Positions 25,431 to 34,391 of a stretch of DNA of 64,000 bases are shown here, one piece after another. The position numbers were made by a program, and so were the translations under genes. Where the stretch lies: the NCBI RefSeq assembly GCF_042665295.1, contig NZ_JBHTCO010000013.1, positions 62,001 to 126,000 of the forward strand, given 5' to 3'. Source of the DNA: Scopulibacillus_A cellulosilyticus. GTDB taxonomy: Bacteria; Bacillota; Bacilli; Bacillales; Sporolactobacillaceae. Below the pieces are notes generated by a model. It worked only from the letters and a program-made list of their open reading frames with translations, searched no databases and had not been told where the DNA came from. Every line of letters starts with the position of its first letter. The first letter of the stretch is position 1.

Positions 25431-27164
25431 TTAATTAAGGGGTTTTGAAGGAACAATTACTTTTCTTCTCATAACATCAAACATCCCGAGCTGTGTGACG
25501 CGAATATAAGGCAAATGGGTCGATGAGAAAAATAGAAAGCTGTAAATTGGATCCTCAAACTTATAGCCTCTGCTCCTTAACTCAGTCATGAATTGCTTTT
25601 GCTCTTCAATTAATGTCTCCATAGGTTTGGATGACATTTTACCGCCGACAGACAGCTCCATACTCATGATCTCTTTTCCATTTTCCACAAGAACGAATCC
25701 GCCTTTTATTTGCTTCATCTTTTGAAAAGCTTTGATCATATCCGATTTGCTTCGTCCGATTAATATAAAGTCGCCTGTACTGGAAAAACTGCTGGCCAAA
25801 CCCGAGACATTGTCGGCAAAGCCTTTTACAAAGGTGTTCATTACCCATTGTCCATGACGGTCAATTAATGTTAAATAACTGACACCGTCAGGAAGCTCAT
25901 TTTCTTTTGGAAGATTTTCAAGTTCAAAAGGCTTAGTGATAACCGCATTTATCATTTCTAAGCCTATCGTTTCAGTTGCCTCAAGCATACTTTCTTGGAG
26001 ATCCCAATTAATTTCCAGGGGTTCAAATGCTTCTTTTAATGAAAATTGCGCTTCAAAGGGATAACATGGATCATTATTCTTCTTCACCCACTCACCTTTT
26101 GCAATCACACCGTCCGGATTAGGAGACTTTGGAGATGCTAAAATGTTAATATGCGCAACCCTTCCAGGTGCAATATGACCAAGAATATCATCCATGTTGT
26201 AGTGATTGCTGACGTTCGATGAAGCCATCATATAGGCATCAATCTCGGGCACGCCTTGTTCTAATGCAATTTCCACGCAGCGATCCATAACACCTTCATC
26301 ATAAAAGGCTGGTGTCATCCCATCAGTGTTCATATATGCATGATCAAAATTTGTAATGCCTTCCTCAATCATTTCTTTTAAAATTACCGGTAAATCCGGA
26401 CGTATCGAAGAATACCGCAGCGATGTTGTATATCCAAGTCTCAGCCTTCTTATCGCTTCCTCACCTGTCATTGCTTCATGGTCGCAATCAACGCCTAAAA
26501 GTTTCATTTGTGTGAGCGTCTTTTCAGAGGCTCCCGGCAGATGTCCTTCCACCGGTTTTCCTAATTGCTTCGTTTCTTGCATCCATTGCAAAATTTGATT
26601 ATCGCCATAAAGGACTTGCGGCCAGCTTGTCAGTTCACCGCCTTGTATAACCGATGGGTGATTTATCCAATTCCGAACGCGCCCGTCAGAAATTTGATCT
26701 TCTAAAAGCTCTGTTTGCAAATCATACCGGCACCACCAGTATAAAGATACCGGAAGCTTATCTAATTGATTAATAATTTCAAAGCTTTTTTCGTCTGAAA
26801 AACTTTGATAGAAAACTTGGTTATCACATATTAACGTCGTCGTTCCATGCTTAGCAGCATAAGCTGAGAGCGTCTCAGGATGGTAGAGCTGAAACGGATG
26901 AACATGCGGTTCGATATAACCCGGGACTAGATAGTACCCTTCGCAGTCAATAACTTCAATCCCTTCCAAGTCTAACGGTACGCGGCTGCCGACATAGACA
27001 ATCCGATCTTGATATATCCATATATTCGCTTGTTCCCAGCGTTTTAAATAACTATTTAAATAAGTGCCATTTAAAAGTACCTTAGTGGGCTGAACTTCCC
27101 CTTTGACTACCGCTGCATGAGTTCTTAACTGATCAATGCTCCATAGTTTACGATGAACAACCAT
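25431..27164 (-). CDS. Adenine deaminase (YerA/AdeC-like)
   Basis: 577 residues. Amidohydrolase-superfamily enzyme: metal motif VPGYIEPHVHP (HxH), central EGHLPGASEKTL and DCDHEAMTGEEA, and the LTSWPQ region. AdeC-type enzymes deaminate adenine to hypoxanthine for purine salvage. In B. subtilis the paralogue yerA sits in this same place downstream of purD, so this is more likely the YerA branch, whose activity is less well proven. Monocistronic, with a terminator on the far side of the next gene boundary. Confidence 0.83.
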   Translation of the reverse strand: MVVHRKLWSIDQLRTHAAVVKGEVQPTKVLLNGTYLNSYLKRWEQANIWIYQDRIVYVGSRVPLDLEGIEVIDCEGYYLVPGYIEPHVHPFQLYHPETLSAYAAKHGTTTLICDNQVFYQSFSDEKSFEIINQLDKLPVSLYWWCRYDLQTELLEDQISDGRVRNWINHPSVIQGGELTSWPQVLYGDNQILQWMQETKQLGKPVEGHLPGASEKTLTQMKLLGVDCDHEAMTGEEAIRRLRLGYTTSLRYSSIRPDLPVILKEMIEEGITNFDHAYMNTDGMTPAFYDEGVMDRCVEIALEQGVPEIDAYMMASSNVSNHYNMDDILGHIAPGRVAHINILASPKSPNPDGVIAKGEWVKKNNDPCYPFEAQFSLKEAFEPLEINWDLQESMLEATETIGLEMINAVITKPFELENLPKENELPDGVSYLTLIDRHGQWVMNTFVKGFADNVSGLASSFSSTGDFILIGRSKSDMIKAFQKMKQIKGGFVLVENGKEIMSMELSVGGKMSSKPMETLIEEQKQFMTELRSRGYKFEDPIYSFLFFSSTHLPYIRVTQLGMFDVMRRKVIVPSKPLN

Positions 27165-27323
27165 TGTTAAAACCTCTTTTCCAGAACTTTGCTGCTAAAG
27201 TAATTAATTGACTGAATAAATATAATATCAACAAAATTAAAACGCTTACATAACCTTATAATCATTATTTTACCATACATTCGCAAAGTAAATAACTAAA
27301 GCGGTTATTTTTAGCTTTTGAAA

Positions 27324-27352
27324 AAAACGGGAAGAATGCGCTTCCCGTTTTT
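27324..27352. terminator. Terminator after the TSUP permease gene
   Basis: AAACGGGAAG-AATGCG-CTTCCCGTTTTTT, adjoining the stop codon of the permease gene; T-runs on both strands. Confidence 0.85.
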
Positions 27353-28083
27353 TAAATACTTGTAACTAACAAATAGAGCCCTGTAAAAAGAAGTATAATG
27401 TATGTAATCATTTTGAACGCTTTTTGACTAATCCATTTAAATAAAAAAAGTCCCAGTAATATGCCCACCATTAGCGGCGGAATTGCAATCATTGATGAAA
27501 TCCAAACTTCTTGACTTGTGCCATCAAAAAATATTTGCATCACTAAGCTGACAAAATATACAAATAGATAATATGCTAAAGTCGTGCTGCGAAGTGTTTC
27601 CTTTGCAGTTCCAACGCCTGCAAAATAAACCAGCAAAGGAGGACCCGGCACCCCTATGCTTGTTGTTAATAAACCTGAAATACCGCCGGTTAAAAGATCC
27701 CTGTTCGTTGCCCGTTGAATGGTCAGTTTTAAAATTAACAGTACAGTCGAAATAATGATAAGTGCGCCGACCGTTATTTTTAACCATTGAACATCTAAAT
27801 AGAGATATATAAAAATTCCAAGAATTAATCCTAATATGCTTCCTTTAATCAGTCTCCATAATAAGTCTTTGTCTATTTCGTTTCTTATTTTATAAATCAT
27901 GCAGCCCGAAATACAAAGGGAAAGGATAATATTAATTTGTATGGCTGTATGAGCCGGATAAAGCAAAAACAAAAAAGGTGTGCCAATAATAGAAAAACCG
28001 TAACCCGTGCTTGTTTGCAGAAAGGCTGCTGCAAGAACAATCAAAACAAGTATGATCCAATCCATAATGCACATCACTTTCAT
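27352..28083 (-). CDS. TSUP/TauE-SafE family membrane permease
   Basis: 243 residues (237 if the internal ATG at 28065 is used, which has GTGAT upstream and gives MDWIILVLI). About seven or eight hydrophobic segments with the paired TSUP half-motifs: QTSTGYGFSIIGTPFLF in the first half and LLTTSIGVPGPPLLVYF in the second. The family exports or imports sulfite, sulfoacetate or other organic acids; the substrate is unknown here. Stands alone between adenine deaminase and purD. Confidence 0.82.
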   Translation of the reverse strand: MKVMCIMDWIILVLIVLAAAFLQTSTGYGFSIIGTPFLFLLYPAHTAIQINIILSLCISGCMIYKIRNEIDKDLLWRLIKGSILGLILGIFIYLYLDVQWLKITVGALIIISTVLLILKLTIQRATNRDLLTGGISGLLTTSIGVPGPPLLVYFAGVGTAKETLRSTTLAYYLFVYFVSLVMQIFFDGTSQEVWISSMIAIPPLMVGILLGLFLFKWISQKAFKMITYIILLFTGLYLLVTSI

Positions 28084-28160
28084 AAGTTATTTGTTGATTA
28101 TTAATATAATTATATAATTTTAATGCAGCCTCGAAAACTAAATCAGTGAAAGTCGCTCAT

Positions 28161-28200
28161 AAAAAAATCAGGCTGCCGAAATCGGCAGCCTTGATTTTTT
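28161..28200. terminator. Terminator of the pur operon
   Basis: AAAAAATCA-GGCTGCCGA / TCGGCAGCC-TTGATTTTTT, a long stem directly after the purD stop codon. Confidence 0.9.
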
Positions 28201-29461
28201 ATACTTTCTGTAATGCGCGATATGCAATATCACTGCGGTAAAATGCTTTAGCGCAATCTAACTTTTCAATTTCATCATTTGCCTTTTGAACTGCATCTTT
28301 TAAAGTGTCTGCGGAACCAGTCACGAGTAAAACCCGTCCGCCGTTCGCCACCCACTTGCCGTCAACCTTTTTAGTACCGGCATGAAAAACTTTTGTCTCT
28401 TCATTAAGGTTTTCGAATCCATCAATCAGGGTGCCTTTTTCGTAAGCACCAGGATAGCCTTCAGACGCCAGTACAATACCTGCTACTGCCTGATTGGACC
28501 ATTGTAAAACCGGTTTTTCGCCGCTTAATACGTCCATAAGCACTTCAACTAAATCCGTTTGAAGGCGCGGAAGAACTACTTGAGTTTCCGGATCGCCAAA
28601 GCGGCAGTTAAATTCTATCACTTTTGGCCCTTGGTCGGTCAGCATCAGGCCAGCATATAAAACACCGGTAAATTCACAATCCTCTTCTATCATAGCATTT
28701 GCTGCCGGTTTTAAAATGGTTTCGACTGCTTCATCCACAATTGACTGTGATATATGCGGAACCGGCGAGTAGGCACCCATGCCGCCTGTATTCGGCCCTT
28801 TATCACCTTCAAAGGCACGTTTGTGATCTTGGGAAATTTCAAGCGGAACAACCGTTTCACCATGGACCAGAGCCATTAATGAAAACTCTTCCCCTGTCAA
28901 AAACTCTTCTATGACAACGCGCTTTCCAGCCTCGCCAAATTTTTCATCAGCCATTATCTCTGATAAACCGTCCATCGCCTCTTCTTCTGTCATGGCGACG
29001 ATGACGCCCTTACCCGCAGCCAAACCATCGGCTTTTAATACAATAGGTGCACCTACTTTTGCTACATAATCTTTTGCTTCCTCATAGTCGGTAAACACTT
29101 CATAGCTTGCTGTCGGAATATGATAGTCTTTCATTAATGCTTTAGCGAAATGTTTGCTGCCTTCAATTTGTGCCGCCGCCTGGGTTGGACCAAAAATCTC
29201 CAGTCCCTCTTCTTTAAAACGATCGACGATGCCATCAACAAGCGGCTGCTCTGGCCCAACTAATGTCAGATCAATCGATTCCTTTTTTGCAAAATCTACT
29301 AATCCGTTAAAATCTGTTTCTTGGATATCTACACATTCCGCAACATTCGCTATTCCGTCACTTCCAGGGGCCGCATAAACATGATCAACACGCTCGCTTT
29401 GCGCAACTTTCCATGCTAAAACATGTTCTCTGCCGCCTTTACCAATGATTAGGACTTTCAT
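28199..29461 (-). CDS. purD: Phosphoribosylamine-glycine ligase (GAR synthetase)
   Basis: 420 residues, ATP-grasp enzyme of step 2 of purine synthesis. MKVLIIGKGGREHVLAWK start, ATP-grasp KADGLAAGKGVIVA, and PNTGGMGAYSPVP with EFNCRFGDPETQ. ATG at 29461 is chosen for AAAAGGAGG upstream; the frame extends further into the spacer without a site. Last gene of the pur operon, separated from purH by 259 bp that hold a family-C repeat. Confidence 0.97.
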   Translation of the reverse strand: MKVLIIGKGGREHVLAWKVAQSERVDHVYAAPGSDGIANVAECVDIQETDFNGLVDFAKKESIDLTLVGPEQPLVDGIVDRFKEEGLEIFGPTQAAAQIEGSKHFAKALMKDYHIPTASYEVFTDYEEAKDYVAKVGAPIVLKADGLAAGKGVIVAMTEEEAMDGLSEIMADEKFGEAGKRVVIEEFLTGEEFSLMALVHGETVVPLEISQDHKRAFEGDKGPNTGGMGAYSPVPHISQSIVDEAVETILKPAANAMIEEDCEFTGVLYAGLMLTDQGPKVIEFNCRFGDPETQVVLPRLQTDLVEVLMDVLSGEKPVLQWSNQAVAGIVLASEGYPGAYEKGTLIDGFENLNEETKVFHAGTKKVDGKWVANGGRVLLVTGSADTLKDAVQKANDEIEKLDCAKAFYRSDIAYRALQKV

Positions 29462-29514
29462 GATATCCTCCTTTTCCGGGTTGCCATTCATTCCGGTGCT
29501 CAAATCAGTGATCA

Positions 29515-29668
29515 GATAAAGTGAAACTTCCATCAGTGGGGGTTTTGTTCATCCTCACCGATGGCTGCTGAACAAATCGCGGTAACCGTCCGTTATCCCT
29601 CTCCTAAACTTGAGCGCTTGAACTCAGGTTTTGAGACAGGAGTCATACGGACCTTGTACCGGGATATA
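29515..29668 (+). repeat. Family-C dispersed repeat between purH and purD
   Basis: About 154 bp starting GATAAAGTGAAACTTCC, with the hairpin CATCAGTGGGGG..CCTCACCGATG and the second stem CCTAAACTT..AGGTTTTGAGACAGG. Full-length relative of 12182-12342. It is inside the pur operon; on the coding (minus) strand it is transcribed as its complement. Confidence 0.78.
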
Positions 29669-29720
29669 AATTCATTGAGATCATCTTAGGATCCCTAATC
29701 TTCAACCTCAAGATTCTGAA

Positions 29721-31259
29721 TTAATGCTTAAAATGACGCATGCCAGTAAAAACCATGGCAATATTATATTCATTGGCTTTATCGATAGATTCCTGATCAC
29801 GAATTGATCCGCCTGGTTGAATGATTGCAGTCACACCGGCTTTTGCCGCTTCTTCAACAGTATCATTCATCGGGAAAAAAGCATCAGAAGCCATAACAGA
29901 TCCTTTACCATTTTCACCCGCTTGTTCGATGGCAATCTTCGCGGCGCCAACACGATTCATTTGTCCGGCACCGATACCAATGGTCTTATCGTCTTTTGCC
30001 AGAACGATCGCATTGGATTTTACATGCTTGACTGCCTTCCATGCAAAGGATAAATCTTTTAATTCTTTTTCAGTTGGTTTACGGTCAGTCACAACTTGAA
30101 GTTCTACGTCATCTAAGCCTTTCACATCTGTATCTTGAACAAGCAAACCGCCGCCGACAGAAGTATATTGAGGCACCGCTTGTTTGTCATCATTCAGATC
30201 AACGGTTAATAAACGAATATTCTTTTTCTGTGTGAGTATATCCATTGCTTCTTCTGTAAAACTCGGAGCAATAATAATCTCTAAAAAGATTTGGCTAAGA
30301 AGTCCTGCCGTTTCACCATCAATTTCCCGATTAGCCGCAACAATGCCGCCAAAAATAGACACAGGATCTGCCTCATAAGCCTTTTCATAAGCTGCCTTAA
30401 CCGTTTCACCGACACCAATGCCGCAAGGATTCATATGCTTAACAGCAACAACGGCTGGTTCGTCATATTCTTTCACTATGCCGAGCGCGGCATCAGCGTC
30501 TTTAATATTGTTATAAGATAACGCTTTGCCATGAAGCTGGTGTGCTACAGCGATCGTTGAATTGTTTTTGATAGGCGCGGAATAGAAAGCTGCCTTTTGG
30601 TGAGGATTTTCCCCGTAACGCAAGTCTTGTTTCTTTTCATAAGTGATTGTCAGCTTTTCCGGGTAGACAACGCCTGCTTCTTTTGTAAAATAGTCAGCAA
30701 TGAGTGCGTCATATGCTGCGGTATGGCGGAACACTTTAGCTGCTAACTGCTGTTTGATTTCAAAAGGTACTTCCGCTTCATCATTAAGGGATTCAAGCAC
30801 TTTTGAATAATCCGCAGGGTCGCAAATAACTGTTACAGACTGATGATTTTTCGCCGCTGAACGAAGCATGCTTGGTCCGCCGATATCAATATTTTCAATC
30901 GCGTCTTCATATGTGACGTCAGGTTTCGTAATGGTTTCTTTAAAAGGATAGAGATTGACAACGACAAAGTCGATCGTGCCAATGCTTTGTTCGCGAATAG
31001 CATCCATATGTTCCGCTTTCCCGCGGACAGCAAGGAGCCCGCCGTGAATAGCCGGATGCAGCGTTTTGACTCGGCCGTCCAGAATTTCCGGAAAGCCTGT
31101 GACGTCAGATACGGATAATACAGGAAGTCCAGCATCCTCAATTAACTTTTTCGTTCCGCCTGTTGAAATAATCTCAACCTGATGATCAACTAAAGCCTGG
31201 ACAAAAGGAATAAGCCCCTCTTTATTTGAAACGCTAATTAACGCACGTTTTTTTGTCAT
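29721..31259 (-). CDS. purH: AICAR formyltransferase / IMP cyclohydrolase
   Basis: 512 residues, full length, bifunctional last two steps to IMP. N-terminal IMP cyclohydrolase (RALISVSNKEGLIPF, STGGTKK, VSDVTGFPEILDGRVKTLHP) and C-terminal formyltransferase (KHMNPCGIGVG, NAIVLAKD, MASDAFFPMNDTVEEAAKAG). ATG at 31259 with AAAAGGGAGAG upstream; the upstream in-frame extension falls in a family-A repeat and is not used. Confidence 0.97.
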   Translation of the reverse strand: MTKKRALISVSNKEGLIPFVQALVDHQVEIISTGGTKKLIEDAGLPVLSVSDVTGFPEILDGRVKTLHPAIHGGLLAVRGKAEHMDAIREQSIGTIDFVVVNLYPFKETITKPDVTYEDAIENIDIGGPSMLRSAAKNHQSVTVICDPADYSKVLESLNDEAEVPFEIKQQLAAKVFRHTAAYDALIADYFTKEAGVVYPEKLTITYEKKQDLRYGENPHQKAAFYSAPIKNNSTIAVAHQLHGKALSYNNIKDADAALGIVKEYDEPAVVAVKHMNPCGIGVGETVKAAYEKAYEADPVSIFGGIVAANREIDGETAGLLSQIFLEIIIAPSFTEEAMDILTQKKNIRLLTVDLNDDKQAVPQYTSVGGGLLVQDTDVKGLDDVELQVVTDRKPTEKELKDLSFAWKAVKHVKSNAIVLAKDDKTIGIGAGQMNRVGAAKIAIEQAGENGKGSVMASDAFFPMNDTVEEAAKAGVTAIIQPGGSIRDQESIDKANEYNIAMVFTGMRHFKH

Positions 31260-31285
31260 GGTGAATCTCTCCCTTTTCTTATGTG

Positions 31286-31361
31286 TGTTCAAAAAGGAGG
31301 AACGAGCGACGCTTCTCAAACTTTACTGTTTCGCCGCTATTTTTCCCGGACTTTTTGAACA
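31286..31361. repeat. Family-A inverted repeat overlapping the 3' end of purN
   Basis: 76-bp element: TGTTCAAAAAGGAGG at one end, CCCGGACTTTTTGAACA at the other. The interior contains GAGCGACG and TCGCCGCT. The purN stop codon (31337-31339) and its last codons lie inside the element. Confidence 0.8.
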
Positions 31362-31927
31362 TTCTCTTCTAGCAAGTTTGCAATAGTTTTCGGATAAAGG
31401 CTGTGCTCTGTTTGATGAATCCGTGCTTCTATTTCATCTATCGAGTCATTTTCATAGATTCGTACCGGCTCTTGAGCAATAATAGGACCTGTATCCATGC
31501 CTTCATCAACATAATGTACCGTAACGCCTGTAACTTTCACACCGGCACGGACGGCTTGTTCAATTGCGTTAAGCCCGGGGAATGCCGGTAATAATGATGG
31601 ATGAAGATTAACGATCTTGTTTCTGTAAGCGGACAATAGCGTTGTCCCAACAAGCCGCATATAACCGGCCAAAACAATCAAATCAACATGACGCCCTTGA
31701 CATTGTTCGAGAATTGCCTGTTCGTAGGCTGATTTATTTTCAAAGTCTTTCGGGGATGCCGCAAATGTTTCTATTCCAAAAGACTTGGCTCTCTCAATAA
31801 CATAGGCCTGCTTTTTATCACAGACAACAAGTACGATTTCAGCATAGAGTTCGCCGGACCGAACGGCCTCGGCAATTGCCTGAAAGTTGCTGCCGTTCCC
31901 TGAGGCGAAGACAGCTAATTTATGCAT
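31337..31927 (-). CDS. purN: Phosphoribosylglycinamide formyltransferase
   Basis: 196 residues. Transfers formyl from 10-formyl-THF to GAR. FASGNGSNFQAIAEAV, VVCDKKQAYVIERAK, HPSLLPAFPG and VHYVDEGMDTGPIIAQEPV (folate site and catalytic Asp/His) are present. ATG at 31927 has GGGTGA upstream and overlaps the purM end by 8 bp. The C-terminus (ENVQKVREK) and stop come from a family-A repeat (31286-31361), so the tail is probably not conserved. Confidence 0.95.
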   Translation of the reverse strand: MHKLAVFASGNGSNFQAIAEAVRSGELYAEIVLVVCDKKQAYVIERAKSFGIETFAASPKDFENKSAYEQAILEQCQGRHVDLIVLAGYMRLVGTTLLSAYRNKIVNLHPSLLPAFPGLNAIEQAVRAGVKVTGVTVHYVDEGMDTGPIIAQEPVRIYENDSIDEIEARIHQTEHSLYPKTIANLLEENVQKVREK

Positions 31928-32957
31928 GCTGTTCACCCTTTAATTTAAGCTTTCCGCCATCTGTAACTGATCCTATATGATAAGCGCGTTCACCCGTTTC
32001 AATTAATTGGGCTATCACCTGTTGTACGTCTGCTCCATTAACAGCAAGCACCATTCCTATGCCCATATTAAAAGTGTTATACATATCGGCATCAGAATAG
32101 CCGCCGGTTTGCTTAAGCCAATTAAAAATTGACGGGGTTTCCCATGAATCTAATCGAATTTCAGCACCCAGACCATTGGAAAGCATGCGCGGGATATTTT
32201 CATAAAACCCGCCGCCTGTAATATGAGCCATGCCCTTGATCTCGAATTTTTTCAATAACGATAACAGCGGCTTAACGTAAATACGTGTCGGTTTTAAAAG
32301 TTCGTCACCGATCGTTATGCCGGTTTCGTCAAAACAATCCTTAAACGTCAGTCCCGCTTCGGTTATTGTTTTTCTGACAAGGGAGTAGCCGTTGCTGTGA
32401 ATGCCATTGGAAGCAAGACCGATAAGTTGATCACCCGGTTTGATTGTTTCGTTCGTTATCATTTTTGCCTTCTCAACGACCCCAACCGCAAAGCCGGCAA
32501 GATCATAATCATTTTCTCCATACATGCCCGGCATTTCTGCGGTTTCACCGCCAATTAAGGCACAGCCTGCCTGCTCGCAGCCATCGGCAACTCCTTTGAC
32601 AATCGCTTCAACTTTTTCCGGCACAAGAGATCCTAAGGCAATATAATCAAGAAAATATAACGGTTCCGCCCCCTGGGTGATAATATCATTGACACACATT
32701 GCAACAGCATCGATACCGATCGTTTCATGGCGGTCACATTCGATGGCAACCATTAATTTTGTTCCGACACCGTCTGTTCCAGAGACTAATACAGGTTCTT
32801 TGATGTTTAAGGATGATAAATCGACGGCACCGCCAAAGGCGCCAATCCCTCCGAGAACTTCGGGACGCATCGTTTTCTTTACATGTTGTTTCATTCGTTC
32901 TACTGCTTCGTAACCGGCTGTAACATCTACACCAGCCTCTTTATATGCGTTAGCCAT
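31920..32957 (-). CDS. purM: Phosphoribosylformylglycinamidine cyclo-ligase (AIR synthetase)
   Basis: 345 residues, full length. ATP-dependent ring closure of FGAM to AIR. GGIGAFGGAVDL, VSGTDGVGTKLMVA, IGGETAEMPGMY and AHITGGGFYENIPRML are family motifs. Lies 12 bp after purF and overlaps purN. Confidence 0.97.
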   Translation of the reverse strand: MANAYKEAGVDVTAGYEAVERMKQHVKKTMRPEVLGGIGAFGGAVDLSSLNIKEPVLVSGTDGVGTKLMVAIECDRHETIGIDAVAMCVNDIITQGAEPLYFLDYIALGSLVPEKVEAIVKGVADGCEQAGCALIGGETAEMPGMYGENDYDLAGFAVGVVEKAKMITNETIKPGDQLIGLASNGIHSNGYSLVRKTITEAGLTFKDCFDETGITIGDELLKPTRIYVKPLLSLLKKFEIKGMAHITGGGFYENIPRMLSNGLGAEIRLDSWETPSIFNWLKQTGGYSDADMYNTFNMGIGMVLAVNGADVQQVIAQLIETGERAYHIGSVTDGGKLKLKGEQHA

Positions 32958-32969
32958 CGTGATCCTCCT

Positions 32970-34391
32970 TTATACTGGCAATTCTTTCTCATGGGGCAGA
33001 ACGGTATCAGGATAAATTTCTGTCGGATACTTCCCGGTAAAACATGCCAGACATTGGCCGCAATGGTTCATTGATGAATCTCTGCCGATTGCTTTGACCA
33101 TGCCTTCAACACTAAGGAAAGTGAGAGAATCTGCTTCAATAAGTTCACGCATTTCCTCCACAGAATGGTTTGCGGCAATTAATTCGTCTTTTGACGATAT
33201 ATCAATGCCGTAAAAGCATGGATGAGCAATTGGCGGTGAACTGATCCGTACATGAACCTCTTCTGCACCAGCCTCTTTCAACATCCGGACAATACGCCGG
33301 CTTGTTGTCCCTCTTACAATTGAATCATCGATCATGACAACCTTCTTCCCCTCAACAATGCCTCTGACAGGTGAAAGCTTCATTTTAACCCCTTGTTCCC
33401 TGAGTTCCTGTGAAGGCTGTATGAAAGTCCGGCCGACATAACGATTCTTAATTAATCCTAGTTCATAAGGAATGCCTGACTCTTCGGCGTAACCAATCGC
33501 TGCAGAAATACTGGAGTCAGGAACACCGGTGACAACATCGGCGTCAACAGGCGCCTCTTTGGCAAGCTGTATACCGAGGTTTTTCCTCGCTGCGTGGACA
33601 TTAATACCTTCAAGATTGCTGTCAGGACGAGAGAAATAAATATATTCCATGCTGCAAATCGCCCGCTGAACGGATGATGAAAATCGTTCTGATCTCATGC
33701 CGGTTTCATCAATGATAATTAATTCACCCGGTTCTACATCCCGGACATAAGTTGCGCCAATCAGGTCAAAAGCGCATGTTTCAGAAGCAAGTACCCAGGC
33801 TTCGCCTAAACGGCCAAGCGACAGCGGTCTTAAACCATTTGGGTCGAGTGCAGCCAACAATTGATTTTCATGAAGGATGACAAAGGCATAAGCGCCTTTT
33901 ATCATCGAAAGGGCATACTTCACATTATTGACAAAGCTGAGCGGTCCGCCGCGTTTAATTAAGTGCGCTAAAACTTCGGTGTCTGACGTTGTTTGAAAAA
34001 TGCTGCCCTGTGCCTCAAGCTGGGATTTAAGGGCATGGGCATTAACGAGATTGCCATTATGGGCAAGCGACAGCGTATCTGTCTGTGAACGAAAAACGAG
34101 CGGCTGTACATTAACATAGTCTTTGCCGCCTTGTGTTGAGTAGCGGACATGGCCAATGGCTGCATAACCCTTTAGCTGTTCCAGCTGTTCGGGTGTAAAC
34201 ACATCATTAACTAACCCCAAACCTTTATGATCGTGTACCATTTGCCCGTCAGTAACAGCAATACCCGCGCCTTCCTGTCCGCGATGCTGGAGGCTGTGCA
34301 AGCCGTAATACGTTAATTGTGCCGCTTGCTCATGTCCCCAAATCGCAAATACTCCGCATTCTTCTTTTAGCCCTCTTTCGTCATAAAACAT
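32970..34391 (-). CDS. purF: Amidophosphoribosyltransferase
   Basis: 473 residues. First committed step of purine synthesis: PRPP plus glutamine to phosphoribosylamine. The N-terminal propeptide MFYDERGLKEE precedes the catalytic Cys (ECGVFAIWGH), which is processed in this class; PRPP loop VVMIDDSIVRGTTSRRIV. Cysteine ligands for the 4Fe-4S cluster are seen near the C-terminus (CGQCLACFTGKYP). ATG at 34391 with AAAGGAG upstream; it overlaps purL by 25 bp. Confidence 0.97.
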   Translation of the reverse strand: MFYDERGLKEECGVFAIWGHEQAAQLTYYGLHSLQHRGQEGAGIAVTDGQMVHDHKGLGLVNDVFTPEQLEQLKGYAAIGHVRYSTQGGKDYVNVQPLVFRSQTDTLSLAHNGNLVNAHALKSQLEAQGSIFQTTSDTEVLAHLIKRGGPLSFVNNVKYALSMIKGAYAFVILHENQLLAALDPNGLRPLSLGRLGEAWVLASETCAFDLIGATYVRDVEPGELIIIDETGMRSERFSSSVQRAICSMEYIYFSRPDSNLEGINVHAARKNLGIQLAKEAPVDADVVTGVPDSSISAAIGYAEESGIPYELGLIKNRYVGRTFIQPSQELREQGVKMKLSPVRGIVEGKKVVMIDDSIVRGTTSRRIVRMLKEAGAEEVHVRISSPPIAHPCFYGIDISSKDELIAANHSVEEMRELIEADSLTFLSVEGMVKAIGRDSSMNHCGQCLACFTGKYPTEIYPDTVLPHEKELPV

